From positions 1-28,705 of the forward strand of contig CABUUB010000020.1 in the NCBI GenBank assembly GCA_902494625.1: a DNA stretch of 28,705 nt, in the 5' to 3' direction. The stretch's first letter is position 1. Each line of letters starts with the position of its first letter. The notes under the pieces are model-generated. The model searched no databases. It saw only the letters and a list, made by a program, of their open reading frames with translations, and had not been told where the DNA came from. Shown in pieces: positions 1 to 7,346 of this stretch. The position numbers were made by a program, and so were the translations under genes. This DNA is from an uncultured Collinsella sp. Lineage in GTDB: Bacteria > Actinomycetota > Coriobacteriia > Coriobacteriales > Coriobacteriaceae.

Positions 1-173
1 CCGGTTCCGCCTGCTCGAGCGGCAGCATGGACCCGAGCCATGTTCTCAGCGCCATGGGTATTGGCCGCGAACAGGCCCTGGGTGCACTGCGTATCTCCTT
101 CGATGACCGTGTGGAACCGGCCGATCTGGACGAGTTTGCCCAGACGCTGCTCTCGATCGTAGGCGCCGCATGA
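1..173 (+). CDS. Cysteine desulfurase, NifS/IscS-like (3' end only)
   Basis: This is the C-terminal 56 residues of a reading frame that enters from the left edge and stops with TGA at 171-173. The visible protein begins GSACSSGSMDPSHVLSAMGI, which is the active-site loop region of PLP-dependent cysteine desulfurases. The cysteine at 12-14 matches the persulfide-carrying residue of the family. These enzymes take sulfur from cysteine for Fe-S clusters or tRNA thiolation. The stop overlaps the start of the next gene as ATGA, so the two are likely translationally coupled. Which subtype it is (IscS, NifS or a tRNA-specific form) cannot be judged from this fragment. Confidence 0.85.
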   Translation, partial: GSACSSGSMDPSHVLSAMGIGREQALGALRISFDDRVEPADLDEFAQTLLSIVGAA

Positions 174-979
174 TCGTCGCCGAGCTTGAGCGCGCGCTGC
201 TGGCACGCTATCCCAAGACTGATGCCGAGAGTTGGGACCATGTAGGACTCTCCGTCGGCGACCCTGCCGCGCAGATTACCGGTGTTGCCTGCGCACTCGA
301 TGCGACCGAAGCCAATGTGCACCGTGCTCTCGAAGCCGGTGCCAACGTGCTGCTGACGCATCATCCCATCTATATCAAGGCGCCCGAGGCGTTTTGTCCG
401 TCGGATTCCGCACGCCCCCAATGCAGCGCGGCGCTCTACGAGGCAGCGCGTTGCAGCGTGAGTATTATCTCGCTCCACACCAACCTGGACCGCTCGCACG
501 AAGCCCGCATCTGCCTGAGCGAGCTGCTGGGCGCCGCACCCGTGAGCTCACTGGAGCACGTGGACGACCCCGAGACCACCGGCCTGGGCGCGCTTGCAAC
601 GCTCAATGACCCGTGCACGCTGCGCGATCTTGCCACCCGTGCTGCCACGGCCTTCGGCAGCGACCCGCGTGTGTGGGGCGAAGCCGATCGCCCGTGCCGC
701 ACCGTCGCCATTTTGGGCGGCTCCCTGGGCGACTTTGGAGAGCTCGCCATCGCCGCGGGCGCAGATGTTGTCGTGACGGGCGAGGCGGGCTACCACGTGG
801 CGCAAGACCTTGCCTTGCGCGGGCTGCCGGTGATCCTGCTCGGTCACGACCGCTCTGAGGAGCCGTTCGTTGATATATTGATGAACTCTGCAGTTGACGC
901 CGGGGTCAACCCCCGTCATGCGATTAAAATACTGAACCCTTGCCAATGGTGGACTGTGACAAAAGGAGAGAACTTATGA
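170..979 (+). CDS. Nif3-like dinuclear metal centre hexameric protein
   Basis: The product is a 269-residue protein of the Nif3/YbgI (DUF34) family, a toroidal hexamer that binds two metal ions per subunit. The family is often annotated as GTP cyclohydrolase I type 2, but its physiological role is unsettled. The metal-binding signature THHP is at residues 63-66, and a second ligand region (VVTGEAGYH...LLGHDRSE) lies near the C-terminus, as expected. The length fits the short form without the inserted PII-like domain. The ATG overlaps the upstream TGA. The stop overlaps the start of the zinc-ribbon gene, a neighbour that also follows nif3 in mycobacteria. Family assignment is secure; the biochemical function is not. 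Confidence 0.9.
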   Translation: MIVAELERALLARYPKTDAESWDHVGLSVGDPAAQITGVACALDATEANVHRALEAGANVLLTHHPIYIKAPEAFCPSDSARPQCSAALYEAARCSVSIISLHTNLDRSHEARICLSELLGAAPVSSLEHVDDPETTGLGALATLNDPCTLRDLATRAATAFGSDPRVWGEADRPCRTVAILGGSLGDFGELAIAAGADVVVTGEAGYHVAQDLALRGLPVILLGHDRSEEPFVDILMNSAVDAGVNPRHAIKILNPCQWWTVTKGENL

Positions 980-1695
980 GCGCCGGCGCTACGCTACTCA
1001 AGCTGCAACAGATCGATTTGGAGCTCGCCCGCAACAAGAGCGAACTTGCCAATATGCCGGAGCTCAAGGAGCTCGCTTCCAAGCGCAAGACCTATGTGAA
1101 GCTCAAGTCCGAGATGACCAAGCTCTACGCCCAGCGCAAGGATCTGGACATTGAGCTCGACGATCTCAACACCACCGAGATTCAGACCAATAACGCCATC
1201 GAGGCTGCCAAGAAGCGCCACGTCGACGGCTCTGACTACCGCGAGGTCCAGGATCTGGAAAACGAGCTCGCCACCCTGGCCAAACGCCTGGACAAGATCG
1301 AGCACACCCGCAAGGACATCGTCGTCGCCCATAAGGAGGCGCTCGACCGCGAGACTCGCGCGCAGGCCATCATCGCCAAGTTCGAGGAGGGCGTGAAGGC
1401 CGATACCAAGGCTGCCCGCGCCAAGGCTACCGATCTGCAGGCTCAGATCGATGCCGCAACTAAGGAGCGCACCGCCCTTGCCGCCACGCTGCCGACCGAT
1501 GTTCTCACCGACTACGAACGCCTGCTCAAGCAGTTCCGCGGCCTGGCCGTCGAAACCATCAAGGGCAACATCCCCACGGTCTGCCACACCGCGCTGCAGG
1601 CGTCGTCCATGAGCGACCTCAACCACGACGGTAGCGAGATTACGCACTGCCCGTACTGCCACCGCCTGCTCGTGCTCCCCAGCAAGGAAGCCTAA
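976..1695 (+). CDS. Coiled-coil protein with C-terminal zinc ribbon (zf-RING_7/CT398-like)
   Basis: I chose the ATG at 976 because AAAGGAGAG lies just upstream (962-970) and it overlaps the preceding stop as ATGA; an earlier in-frame ATG at 940 lies inside nif3. The 239-residue protein is almost entirely helical and charged from residue 5 to about 185, a long antiparallel coiled-coil hairpin. It ends in a short cysteine/histidine module. CPYC (225-228) is intact, but the first half of the ribbon has only C203-H204 where the family usually has CxxC. Family members are found beside nif3 in actinobacteria and in chlamydiae; no molecular function is established. A nucleic-acid or protein scaffold role is only a guess. 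Confidence 0.82.
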   Translation: MSAGATLLKLQQIDLELARNKSELANMPELKELASKRKTYVKLKSEMTKLYAQRKDLDIELDDLNTTEIQTNNAIEAAKKRHVDGSDYREVQDLENELATLAKRLDKIEHTRKDIVVAHKEALDRETRAQAIIAKFEEGVKADTKAARAKATDLQAQIDAATKERTALAATLPTDVLTDYERLLKQFRGLAVETIKGNIPTVCHTALQASSMSDLNHDGSEITHCPYCHRLLVLPSKEA

Positions 1696-1697
1696 CG

Positions 1698-2912
1698 ATG
1701 ACGGCGGCACCCAACAATTCAATGCAACTTGAGGGAAAAACGATCCTGCTGGGCATTACCGGCGGGATCGCCGCCTATAAGTCGTGCAATATCGTGCGCC
1801 TGCTGCAAAAGCGTGGCGCGCGCGTCAAGGTCGTCATGAGCAAGCATGCCACGGAGTTCGTGGGGCCGCTCACCTTCCGTGCGCTCACCCACGAGCCCGT
1901 CGCTGTGGGCCTGTTCGACGACCCCTCCGACCCCATCCACCATATCTCGCTGGCGCAGGAGCCCGACTTGGTGGTCGTGGCGCCCGCTACGGCCAACATC
2001 ATCGCCAAGATGGCCAACGGCATCGCCGACGACCTCATCTCCACCACGCTGCTTGCCACGCCGCGCCCCATTGTGATCGCGCCGGCCATGAACAATGGCA
2101 TGTGGAAGGCACCGGCCACCCAGGCCAACATGGCCACGCTGCGCAAGCGCGGTGTCCACGTTGTGGGCCCGGGCAGCGGCTACCTTGCCTGCGGCGATGT
2201 GGACACAGGACGCATGAGCGAGCCCGAGGACATCGTCGAGGCCGTCTGCGAGGTGCTCAACCCGGCACCTCAGGACCTAGCAGGCAAAAGCATCATCATC
2301 ACCGCCGGCCCCACGCACGAGCCGATCGACCCCGTGCGTTTTATCGGCAACCGTTCATCGGGCAAGATGGGTATCGCCCTGGCGGGGGAGGCCGCACGCC
2401 GCGGTGCCGCCGTCACGCTCGTGTTGGGCCCGATATCGCTCGACGTTCCTCGCGGTGTGGAGTGTGTGCGCGTACAGACCGCCGCAGAAATGCTCCAGGC
2501 GGCGCTGAGCGCCTTCCAGACGGCTGACGCGGCTATTTGCGCCGCCGCAGTCGCCGACTACACGCCTGCGGCCCCGGCGGACCATAAGCTCAAAAAGGCT
2601 CACGAGCGTCTGGATCGAATCGAGCTCGTCGAGACCGTTGACATCTTGGCCGAGCTCTCACGCCAAAAGGGCGATCGCATCGTGATCGGCTTTGCGGCCG
2701 AGACCGATAACGTCGTCGAGTACGCCGAGCGTAAATTGACCCGCAAGGGCTGCGATGTCATTATGGCCAACGATGTCTCGCGCGCTGATTCGGGCTTTGG
2801 GTCCGACACCAACAAGGCCTGGATCGTGAGCACAACGGGTACGCAAGAACTTCCCGTACTAACAAAACCCCAGCTCGCAGATACAATTTTGGACTTGCTT
2901 CAAAATTTGTAA
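1698..2912 (+). CDS. coaBC: Bifunctional phosphopantothenoylcysteine decarboxylase/synthetase
   Basis: This cytoplasmic enzyme carries out two consecutive steps of coenzyme A synthesis: CTP-dependent ligation of cysteine to 4'-phosphopantothenate, then FMN-dependent decarboxylation. The N-terminal CoaC half (about 13-185) shows the flavoprotein start LLGITGGIAAYK, the catalytic His82 in HHISLA, the PAMNNGMW motif (129-136) and the active-site loop with Cys165 (GYLACGD). The CoaB half (about 195-404) has ITAGPTHEPIDPVRFIGNRS and SSGKMG, and a C-terminal GFAAETDN. The length of 404 is typical. An AAGGAAG ribosome site (1684-1690) lies inside the end of the upstream gene, 2 bases before this ORF, so it is probably transcribed with nif3. 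Confidence 0.96.
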   Translation: MTAAPNNSMQLEGKTILLGITGGIAAYKSCNIVRLLQKRGARVKVVMSKHATEFVGPLTFRALTHEPVAVGLFDDPSDPIHHISLAQEPDLVVVAPATANIIAKMANGIADDLISTTLLATPRPIVIAPAMNNGMWKAPATQANMATLRKRGVHVVGPGSGYLACGDVDTGRMSEPEDIVEAVCEVLNPAPQDLAGKSIIITAGPTHEPIDPVRFIGNRSSGKMGIALAGEAARRGAAVTLVLGPISLDVPRGVECVRVQTAAEMLQAALSAFQTADAAICAAAVADYTPAAPADHKLKKAHERLDRIELVETVDILAELSRQKGDRIVIGFAAETDNVVEYAERKLTRKGCDVIMANDVSRADSGFGSDTNKAWIVSTTGTQELPVLTKPQLADTILDLLQNL

Positions 2913-2920
2913 AAAAGTTC

Positions 2921-2950
2921 TTGCACAAGTCTAAAGTTTCGGGTTAATAT
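2921..2950 (+). promoter_or_regulatory. Promoter of the tRNA-Pro gene
   Basis: A TTGCAC -35 (2921-2926) and TAATAT -10 (2945-2950) are separated by 18 bases, about 40 bases before the mature tRNA. An overlapping TATACT at 2948-2953 is an alternative -10. A 6-bp stem (TGTTGC at 2957-2962 with GCAACA at 2976-2981) lies in the leader. Assigned by match to the sigma-70-type consensus and by position. Confidence 0.65.
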
Positions 2951-2992
2951 ACTCCCTGTTGCGAGCGAGAGCAGAGCAACAAACAAAAGCTT

Positions 2993-3069
<77 letters not shown>

Positions 3070-3078
3070 GAAGTTTGC

Positions 3079-3108
3079 AGGTCAGGCACCTAGTGTCTGA
3101 CCTTTTTT
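3079..3108 (+). terminator. Intrinsic terminator after tRNA-Pro
   Basis: An 11-bp stem pairs 3079-3089 with 3093-3103 (one G-T pair) around a 3-base loop and runs directly into TTTTTT (3103-3108). It starts 10 bases after the CCA end, so it ends the single-tRNA transcript. Confidence 0.92.
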
Positions 3109-3177
3109 GTTTTAATCACCATGATTATTTTGCTTAAAGCAACAACGTTCCCGCTCGATGTAATCACCGAATCAAAA

Positions 3178-3236
3178 CGTGTACGTCAGCCACCAAAATC
3201 GACATTTTTCGACATGTTTGGAGGCTGATGTACACG
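3178..3236. repeat. Long imperfect palindrome with an internal 7-base direct repeat
   Basis: The arms 3178-3197 and 3217-3236 are reverse complements at 18 of 20 positions. Between them TCGACAT occurs twice in direct orientation (3199-3205 and 3209-3215), 10 bases apart and separated by a T-rich step. No T tract follows on either strand, so it does not look like a normal terminator. It lies in the gene-free gap between the tRNA terminator and the phosphatidyltransferase gene. A dispersed palindromic repeat or an operator are both possible; neither can be shown from one copy. Confidence 0.7.
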
Positions 3237-3320
3237 AATGCGAAATCCCCGCCGCCTAAAAGCGCCCTCCACATGTCTGGACTCTCTATGCTTACGCTGG
3301 ATAGACATCGCCGGAACGGG

Positions 3321-3326
3321 TATAGT
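3321..3326 (+). promoter_or_regulatory. Candidate -10 element for the pgsA-like/FHA/MerR unit
   Basis: TATAGT at 3321-3326 lies about 37 bases before the GTG start at 3363. No convincing -35 is visible 16-18 bases upstream, so this is a weak assignment that rests on the -10 match and position. Confidence 0.4.
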
Positions 3327-3362
3327 ATCGAAAGTTTTGTCGTTAACCAGCGGGGGAGTCCT

Positions 3363-4067
3363 GTGGGCATCAAAAAGAAGATCAAAAAGGAGCTTATCGG
3401 CACTTCCGATTACCCGTCGAATAAGATCTTTACGATCTCCAATTTCATCACCTTTACGCGCCTGATCCTCACCCTGGTATTTCTGTACCTGTTTGTGACG
3501 GACAACAACCGCGTCATCGCCATCGTTATCTACGCCGTTGCCGCCTCCACCGACTGGATGGACGGTCAGATCGCCCGCATGACAAAGACGGTCTCATGGC
3601 TCGGCAAGGTCATGGATCCCATCTGCGACCGTGCGCTGCTGTTCACCGGCGTACTTGGCCTGGTGGTTCGCGGAGAGCTGCCCATCTGGGTCTGCGTGCT
3701 CATTATTGGCCGCGACATCTATCTGGGCATCGGCACGCTTATCGTGCGCCATTATCACCGTCGCCCCATCGATGTCGTCTTCCCCGGAAAGATTGCCACA
3801 GCGCTGCTCATGACCGGCTTCTCGCTCATGCTGCTCGGTTTCCCCGTTATTGACGGCCTGCATCTTTTACCTTCATCCCTTACGGCCTTCCCGGGCCTCA
3901 ACGGAAGCTCGGTGCCCCTCGGCATCTTCTTTGTGTACGGCGGCGTGATCTTCTCCATGCTCACGGCTGTCATCTACTCCATTAAGGGCGGAATGGCCAT
4001 TAAACAGGCTCTCGCGCATCCCGAGGACGAGGACATCGACTTTCTGAACCCTGAAATCGAAGACTGA
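3363..4067 (+). CDS. CDP-alcohol phosphatidyltransferase (PgsA/cardiolipin synthase-like)
   Basis: This is an integral-membrane enzyme that transfers a phosphatidyl group from CDP-diacylglycerol to an alcohol, as in phospholipid head-group synthesis. The GTG at 3363 is preferred because GGGGGAG (3352-3358) is just upstream and the protein then starts with a short basic segment before the first membrane helix. A longer reading frame from 3228 would run out of the palindrome and has no family similarity. The signature reads DWMDGQIAR, then G, then DPICD, matching the D-x2-DG-x2-AR-x8-G-x3-D-x3-D motif with every acidic residue present. Five to six hydrophobic segments are visible. A second, more canonical pgsA lies at 24343-24981, so this copy may make a different lipid. 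In mycobacteria a pgsA paralogue sits near garA, as here. Confidence 0.88.
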   Translation: MGIKKKIKKELIGTSDYPSNKIFTISNFITFTRLILTLVFLYLFVTDNNRVIAIVIYAVAASTDWMDGQIARMTKTVSWLGKVMDPICDRALLFTGVLGLVVRGELPIWVCVLIIGRDIYLGIGTLIVRHYHRRPIDVVFPGKIATALLMTGFSLMLLGFPVIDGLHLLPSSLTAFPGLNGSSVPLGIFFVYGGVIFSMLTAVIYSIKGGMAIKQALAHPEDEDIDFLNPEIED

Positions 4068-4133
4068 TTCGTTGGGGTATGATTACGTACGGTTCATTAT
4101 TTGCGGCACGTCCGCGATAAGTTAGGGGTTGTC

Positions 4134-4568
4134 ATGGACAACATGGTTAACAATATGCCTCAGAATGATAAGACTGCTGACGCTACCTGCGTATTCCGCG
4201 TGCCTTCAAGCGACGTCACCGTTCCCGACCTTATGGCCAACGTGCGCATCACCGCTCCCGTTCTGTCCATCGTCAAGGGTCCGCAGACTGGTACCGCCTT
4301 TGAGCTCGAGGACGACGTGACCACCATCGGCCGCGATCCTGCGAACGGCATCTTCCTCAATGACATGACCGTTTCGCGCAGCCACGCCCGCATTATTCGC
4401 GAGGGCCTCGGCGCTCGCATCGAGGACTTGGGCTCGCTCAATGGCACCTGGGTCGACGGTGCCATCGTCAATGCAGCCCCGCTGCACGACGGTTCTTCCG
4501 TCCAGATCGGTACGTTTACGCTCATCTACCACGAGAGCACGCCGGAGCGCATCGAAACCGGTGAATAG
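4134..4568 (+). CDS. FHA-domain protein, GarA/OdhI-like
   Basis: The protein has 144 residues. I chose the ATG at 4134, which follows AGGGG (4124-4128), over the TTG at 4101. Residues about 50-140 form a forkhead-associated domain that binds phosphothreonine: IGRDP, SRSHARI and LGSLNGTWVDG contain the conserved Arg, Ser, His and Asn-Gly. The N-terminal tail carries ADATCVFRV (15-23), which resembles the TTSVFRA phospho-acceptor segment of mycobacterial GarA. In that protein, phosphorylation by PknB/PknG makes the tail fold back on the FHA domain and switches control of central metabolism. The next gene is a MerR/FtsR-like regulator, as in mycobacteria. FHA identity is certain; the GarA-type mechanism is inferred from the tail and context. 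Confidence 0.88.
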   Translation: MDNMVNNMPQNDKTADATCVFRVPSSDVTVPDLMANVRITAPVLSIVKGPQTGTAFELEDDVTTIGRDPANGIFLNDMTVSRSHARIIREGLGARIEDLGSLNGTWVDGAIVNAAPLHDGSSVQIGTFTLIYHESTPERIETGE

Positions 4569-4571
4569 GGC

Positions 4572-5450
4572 ATGGCCGAACGCAACTATCTGAGTATCGG
4601 CCAAGTCGTCAACCTTCTTCGAGGCGCATACCCCGATCTTTCGAACTCAAAAATTAGATTTCTAGAGGATGAGGGGCTCATTACCCCTCATCGTACGCCT
4701 AAGGGATACCGTCAGTACTCCAAAGAGGACGTTGATCGTCTGGAGGTCATTCTGCACCTGCAGAAGACCCGCTATATGCCGCTCAACGTAATTAAGCAGC
4801 GCTTGGAAAACGCCACGGACCTGTCAACGCTCGCCTACGAGGTGGGCTTGCTGTCCGATGTTCCGCTCAAGACGGAGCCCAAGGAGACTAAGCAAAAGCT
4901 GCATCCCATCGAGACCATTCCCGATATGCTGGGCGTCGAGATTTCGTTTATCCGCTCGCTCGCCGAGAACGACCTCATTCGCATCATCAAGAGTCCGCAG
5001 AATCGTGAGCTCGTCGATGGTCGCGATTTCCCGATCATCCGCTACTGTTCCGAGCTGTCACGCTTCCATATCGAGCCGCGCAACCTGCGTCAGTACGTGT
5101 CTTCCGCCAACCGCGAGTCCTCGATGTTTGAGCAGGTGCTCGTGAGCATGCTCGGCATGGATACCTCCGATGACGAGCGCGACGCCAAGCTCGAGCGTGC
5201 GTTTAAGAAGCTTCACGACCTGACGGAAGGCGTGCACACTGCGCTGCTCAAGAACCGCGTTTTTGAGTCGCTCAACGCCGTGGTCGAGGACGCCGACATC
5301 GATGCACTCGATGAGGAAATCACTCGCTCCGAGTCCACCAAGGCCAAAAACGAAGAGGCAGACGCGCCGGCTTCGCACGAGGATTCTCTCGTAAAGCCGC
5401 TCAAGGTCGTCGCCCCTTCGCACTCCGGCACCGCCACCGCGGCCAAATAA
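4572..5450 (+). CDS. MerR-family transcriptional regulator, FtsR-like
   Basis: The product has 292 residues. Residues 5-75 are a MerR winged helix: YLSIGQVVNLLR, then IRFLEDEGLITPHRTPKGYR and the wing-containing helix DVDRLEVILHLQ. A second helix-turn-helix-like segment (about 115-150, PDMLGVEISFIRSLAENDLI) follows. The C-terminal 60 residues are acidic and low in complexity (EEADAPASHEDS). It starts 3 bases after the FHA gene stop, so the two are co-transcribed. The FHA-MerR pair matches the Rv1827-Rv1828 neighbourhood, where the corynebacterial orthologue FtsR activates ftsZ. No metal- or drug-sensing cysteines are present, which argues against a classical MerR effector sensor. Control of division genes is inferred. 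Confidence 0.85.
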   Translation: MAERNYLSIGQVVNLLRGAYPDLSNSKIRFLEDEGLITPHRTPKGYRQYSKEDVDRLEVILHLQKTRYMPLNVIKQRLENATDLSTLAYEVGLLSDVPLKTEPKETKQKLHPIETIPDMLGVEISFIRSLAENDLIRIIKSPQNRELVDGRDFPIIRYCSELSRFHIEPRNLRQYVSSANRESSMFEQVLVSMLGMDTSDDERDAKLERAFKKLHDLTEGVHTALLKNRVFESLNAVVEDADIDALDEEITRSESTKAKNEEADAPASHEDSLVKPLKVVAPSHSGTATAAK

Positions 5451-5490
5451 CCTCTGCCGCTTATCCGGCAACCCATTGAAAGGTCATGCA

Positions 5491-6021
5491 ATGTACGACT
5501 TCGAATCTCAAATCGTCGACATCCCCGACTATCCCGAGCCCGGAGTCATCTTTAAAGACATCACGCCGCTCTTTGGCAATCCCGAGGCGCTTAAAGCCAT
5601 GACCGATGCCCTCGCCGAGCACTTTGCCGGCATGGGAATCACCAAGGTCGTGGGCCCAGAGGCTCGAGGCTTTATGGTTGGCGTACCGGTGGCTGTAGCC
5701 CTTGGCGCCGGCTTTGTTCCCGCACGTAAACCGGGCAAGCTGCCGCGCGAGACCGTGAGCCAGAGCTACGAGCTCGAGTACGGCACCGATTCAATTGAGA
5801 TCCATGCCGACGCTATCAGCTCTAAAGATACCGTGTTGATTCTGGACGACTTGGTCGCGACGGGCGGAACCGTCGAGGCAACAGGTAAACTGGTGCGAGA
5901 TATGGGCGCAAAGCTTGTCGGTTACGGTTGTATCCTTGAGCTTGCGTTTCTCAACCCGCGCGAGAAGCTCACGCCGTCTGATGACGATGTGGAGCTCTTT
6001 AGCCTGGTGACGGTAGACTAG
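5491..6021 (+). CDS. apt: Adenine phosphoribosyltransferase
   Basis: This enzyme salvages adenine by joining it to PRPP to form AMP in the cytoplasm. The ATG at 5491 has GAAAGG 7 bases upstream; an in-frame TTG at 5476 falls before that site. The 176-residue protein starts with the typical APRT N-terminus (IPDYPEPGVIFKDITPL), has GPEARGF (55-61), and carries the PRPP-binding motif VLILDDLVATGGT (115-127). The length is standard. It lies 40 bases downstream of the MerR gene and is probably in the same transcript. In many bacteria apt sits beside relA or secD/F; neither is in this window. Confidence 0.95.
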   Translation: MYDFESQIVDIPDYPEPGVIFKDITPLFGNPEALKAMTDALAEHFAGMGITKVVGPEARGFMVGVPVAVALGAGFVPARKPGKLPRETVSQSYELEYGTDSIEIHADAISSKDTVLILDDLVATGGTVEATGKLVRDMGAKLVGYGCILELAFLNPREKLTPSDDDVELFSLVTVD

Positions 6022-6053
6022 CCGTTACCCTTAGTTACTGGAAAGGAAGCTAC

Positions 6054-7181
6054 ATGCGCACAGCAAACACGCATAAAAACATGGCACGCTGCGCTGCTAC
6101 GGCAACCCTCGCTTGTGTTTTGGGCTTGGGCATCGCGGCTCCTGCCTACGCCGATACCGCATCCGACCTTGCCGCTGCTCGTACGAAGCTCGAGCAGATC
6201 GGTACCCAAACCCAGCAGATTTACGATGAGCTCGCCACGCAGACGCAGGCGCTCGATCAGACTGCCGGCGAGATCACGCAAAAGCAGCAGGAGATCGCCG
6301 ATGGTCAGGCCAAGCTCTCGACCTATGTCGCCGGCGAGTACAAAACCGGCGGTCTGAGCCTGCTTCAGGTTTTGACGGGTGTCGATGATCTGAGCGATAT
6401 GCTCAACCGTTTGTTCTACTACGGCAAAGTTTCCGATAAGCAGGCTCAGACCATTCAAGAGGTCAAGGAGCTTAAGCAGCAGCTCACCGATAAGCAGGCC
6501 GAGCAGGAGAAGAACGTCGCCACCACGCAAAAGAAGGTCGACGAGCTTAACGCCCAGCAGGCTGAAGCACAGAACGTCGTAAACTCCTTGGATTCGCAGC
6601 TGCAGGCCGAGCTTGCCGCAGAGGCCGAGGCCAACGCCGCGCTGCAGGCCGGCATCAACGCCAGCACCGCCGAGAAGGCCACGGTGAGCAACGAGACTGC
6701 CGGTACGACCGAGAACACCAACAACGGTGGTCAGACCAGCAATAACAACAACCAGGGCGGCAACACTCCGGCTCCTACGCCGGCACCTGCTCCGACGCCG
6801 CAGCCCTCTACGCCTGCTCCGGCTCCGACGCCTTCTGCTCCGAGCCAGTCCGTCGATGGCGGTTCTGTTGTCTCGCGTGCATACAGCAAGCTTGGTTGCG
6901 CTTATTCCTGGGGCGGAATTGGCCCGAACAGCTTCGACTGCTCTGGTTTTGTTAGCTATTGCCTCACTGGTCGCTATTGCCGCCTGGGCACCACGGGTAC
7001 CTTTATGGGCTGGACGCGTGTGTCCGATCCGCAGCCCGGTGACGTTGTGGTCAACTCGTACCACACCGGCATTTACATCGGTGGTGGCCAGATGATTCAT
7101 GCTTCCGACTACAACACGGGTGTTATCATCAGCTCCGTTGCCGCCGGCATGAACAACAACTATATCTTCGTGCGTTACTAA
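6054..7181 (+). CDS. Secreted NlpC/P60 cell-wall endopeptidase with N-terminal coiled coil
   Basis: The product has 375 residues, with AAAGGAAG just before the ATG. Residues 1-33 are a Sec signal peptide ending AAPAYA, with cleavage expected before DTASD. Residues 35-200 are a long Gln/Glu/Ala-rich coiled coil like those of PcsB/RipA-type hydrolases. An Asn-rich and Pro-Ala-Thr linker (about 220-262) leads to a C-terminal NlpC/P60 domain. The catalytic triad is visible as C296 (DCSGF), H337 (YHTGIY) and H349 (MIHAS). It likely cuts peptidoglycan stem peptides between D-iGlu and the diamino acid during daughter-cell separation. The coiled coil may hold it inactive until it is recruited, as in FtsEX-dependent homologues; that part is inference. 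A terminator follows directly. Confidence 0.93.
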   Translation: MRTANTHKNMARCAATATLACVLGLGIAAPAYADTASDLAAARTKLEQIGTQTQQIYDELATQTQALDQTAGEITQKQQEIADGQAKLSTYVAGEYKTGGLSLLQVLTGVDDLSDMLNRLFYYGKVSDKQAQTIQEVKELKQQLTDKQAEQEKNVATTQKKVDELNAQQAEAQNVVNSLDSQLQAELAAEAEANAALQAGINASTAEKATVSNETAGTTENTNNGGQTSNNNNQGGNTPAPTPAPAPTPQPSTPAPAPTPSAPSQSVDGGSVVSRAYSKLGCAYSWGGIGPNSFDCSGFVSYCLTGRYCRLGTTGTFMGWTRVSDPQPGDVVVNSYHTGIYIGGGQMIHASDYNTGVIISSVAAGMNNNYIFVRY

Positions 7182-7200
7182 GTCATCTTACACAGCGTGT

Positions 7201-7246
7201 GAATGTGGACCCCGTGGCTTTAAGTCGCGAGGTCCATTCTTTTTTC
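7201..7246 (+). terminator. Intrinsic terminator after the NlpC/P60 gene
   Basis: TGGACC (7206-7211) pairs with GGTCCA (7231-7236), and GAA/TTC extends the base of the stem across a 2-base bulge. TTCTTTTTTC follows immediately. It separates the hydrolase transcript from the degV promoter region. Confidence 0.85.
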
Positions 7247-7254
7247 TCTAATCT

Positions 7255-7293
7255 TGTACGGCTATCTAGTATTCAAAACTAGATAGCCGTACA
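7255..7293. promoter_or_regulatory. Perfect 16-bp palindrome, likely operator in front of degV
   Basis: The arms 7255-7270 and 7278-7293 are exact reverse complements with a 7-base centre (ATTCAAA). The right arm covers the place where the -35 of the degV promoter would lie. There is no T tract after it, and a terminator already exists just upstream, so an operator is more likely than a terminator. A half-site with the same TATCTAGT core occurs in the promoter of the convergent DUF1836 gene (8931-8944). Confidence 0.72.
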
Positions 7294-7311
7294 TTCAGTT
7301 TGCAAGATGGC

Positions 7312-7317
7312 TATAAT
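7312..7317 (+). promoter_or_regulatory. -10 element of the degV promoter
   Basis: A perfect TATAAT lies 30 bases before the degV start codon. The 17-base spacer would place the -35 at 7289-7294 (GTACAT), inside the palindrome and poor in sequence. This suggests either activator dependence or repression by occlusion. Confidence 0.65.
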
Positions 7318-7346
7318 TGTTGAAGAACAATTAGAAAGGACCCTCT

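Noticed and set aside
3070..3362. Riboswitch or T-box between tRNA-Pro and the phosphatidyltransferase gene
   Set aside because: Apart from the tRNA terminator and the palindrome I could not fit any known leader consensus; there is no second terminator/antiterminator pair.
6018..7100. A 360-codon open frame on the minus strand
   Set aside because: It is antisense to the NlpC/P60 gene, which has a signal peptide and an intact catalytic triad. The antisense protein is an Arg- and Leu-rich shadow.
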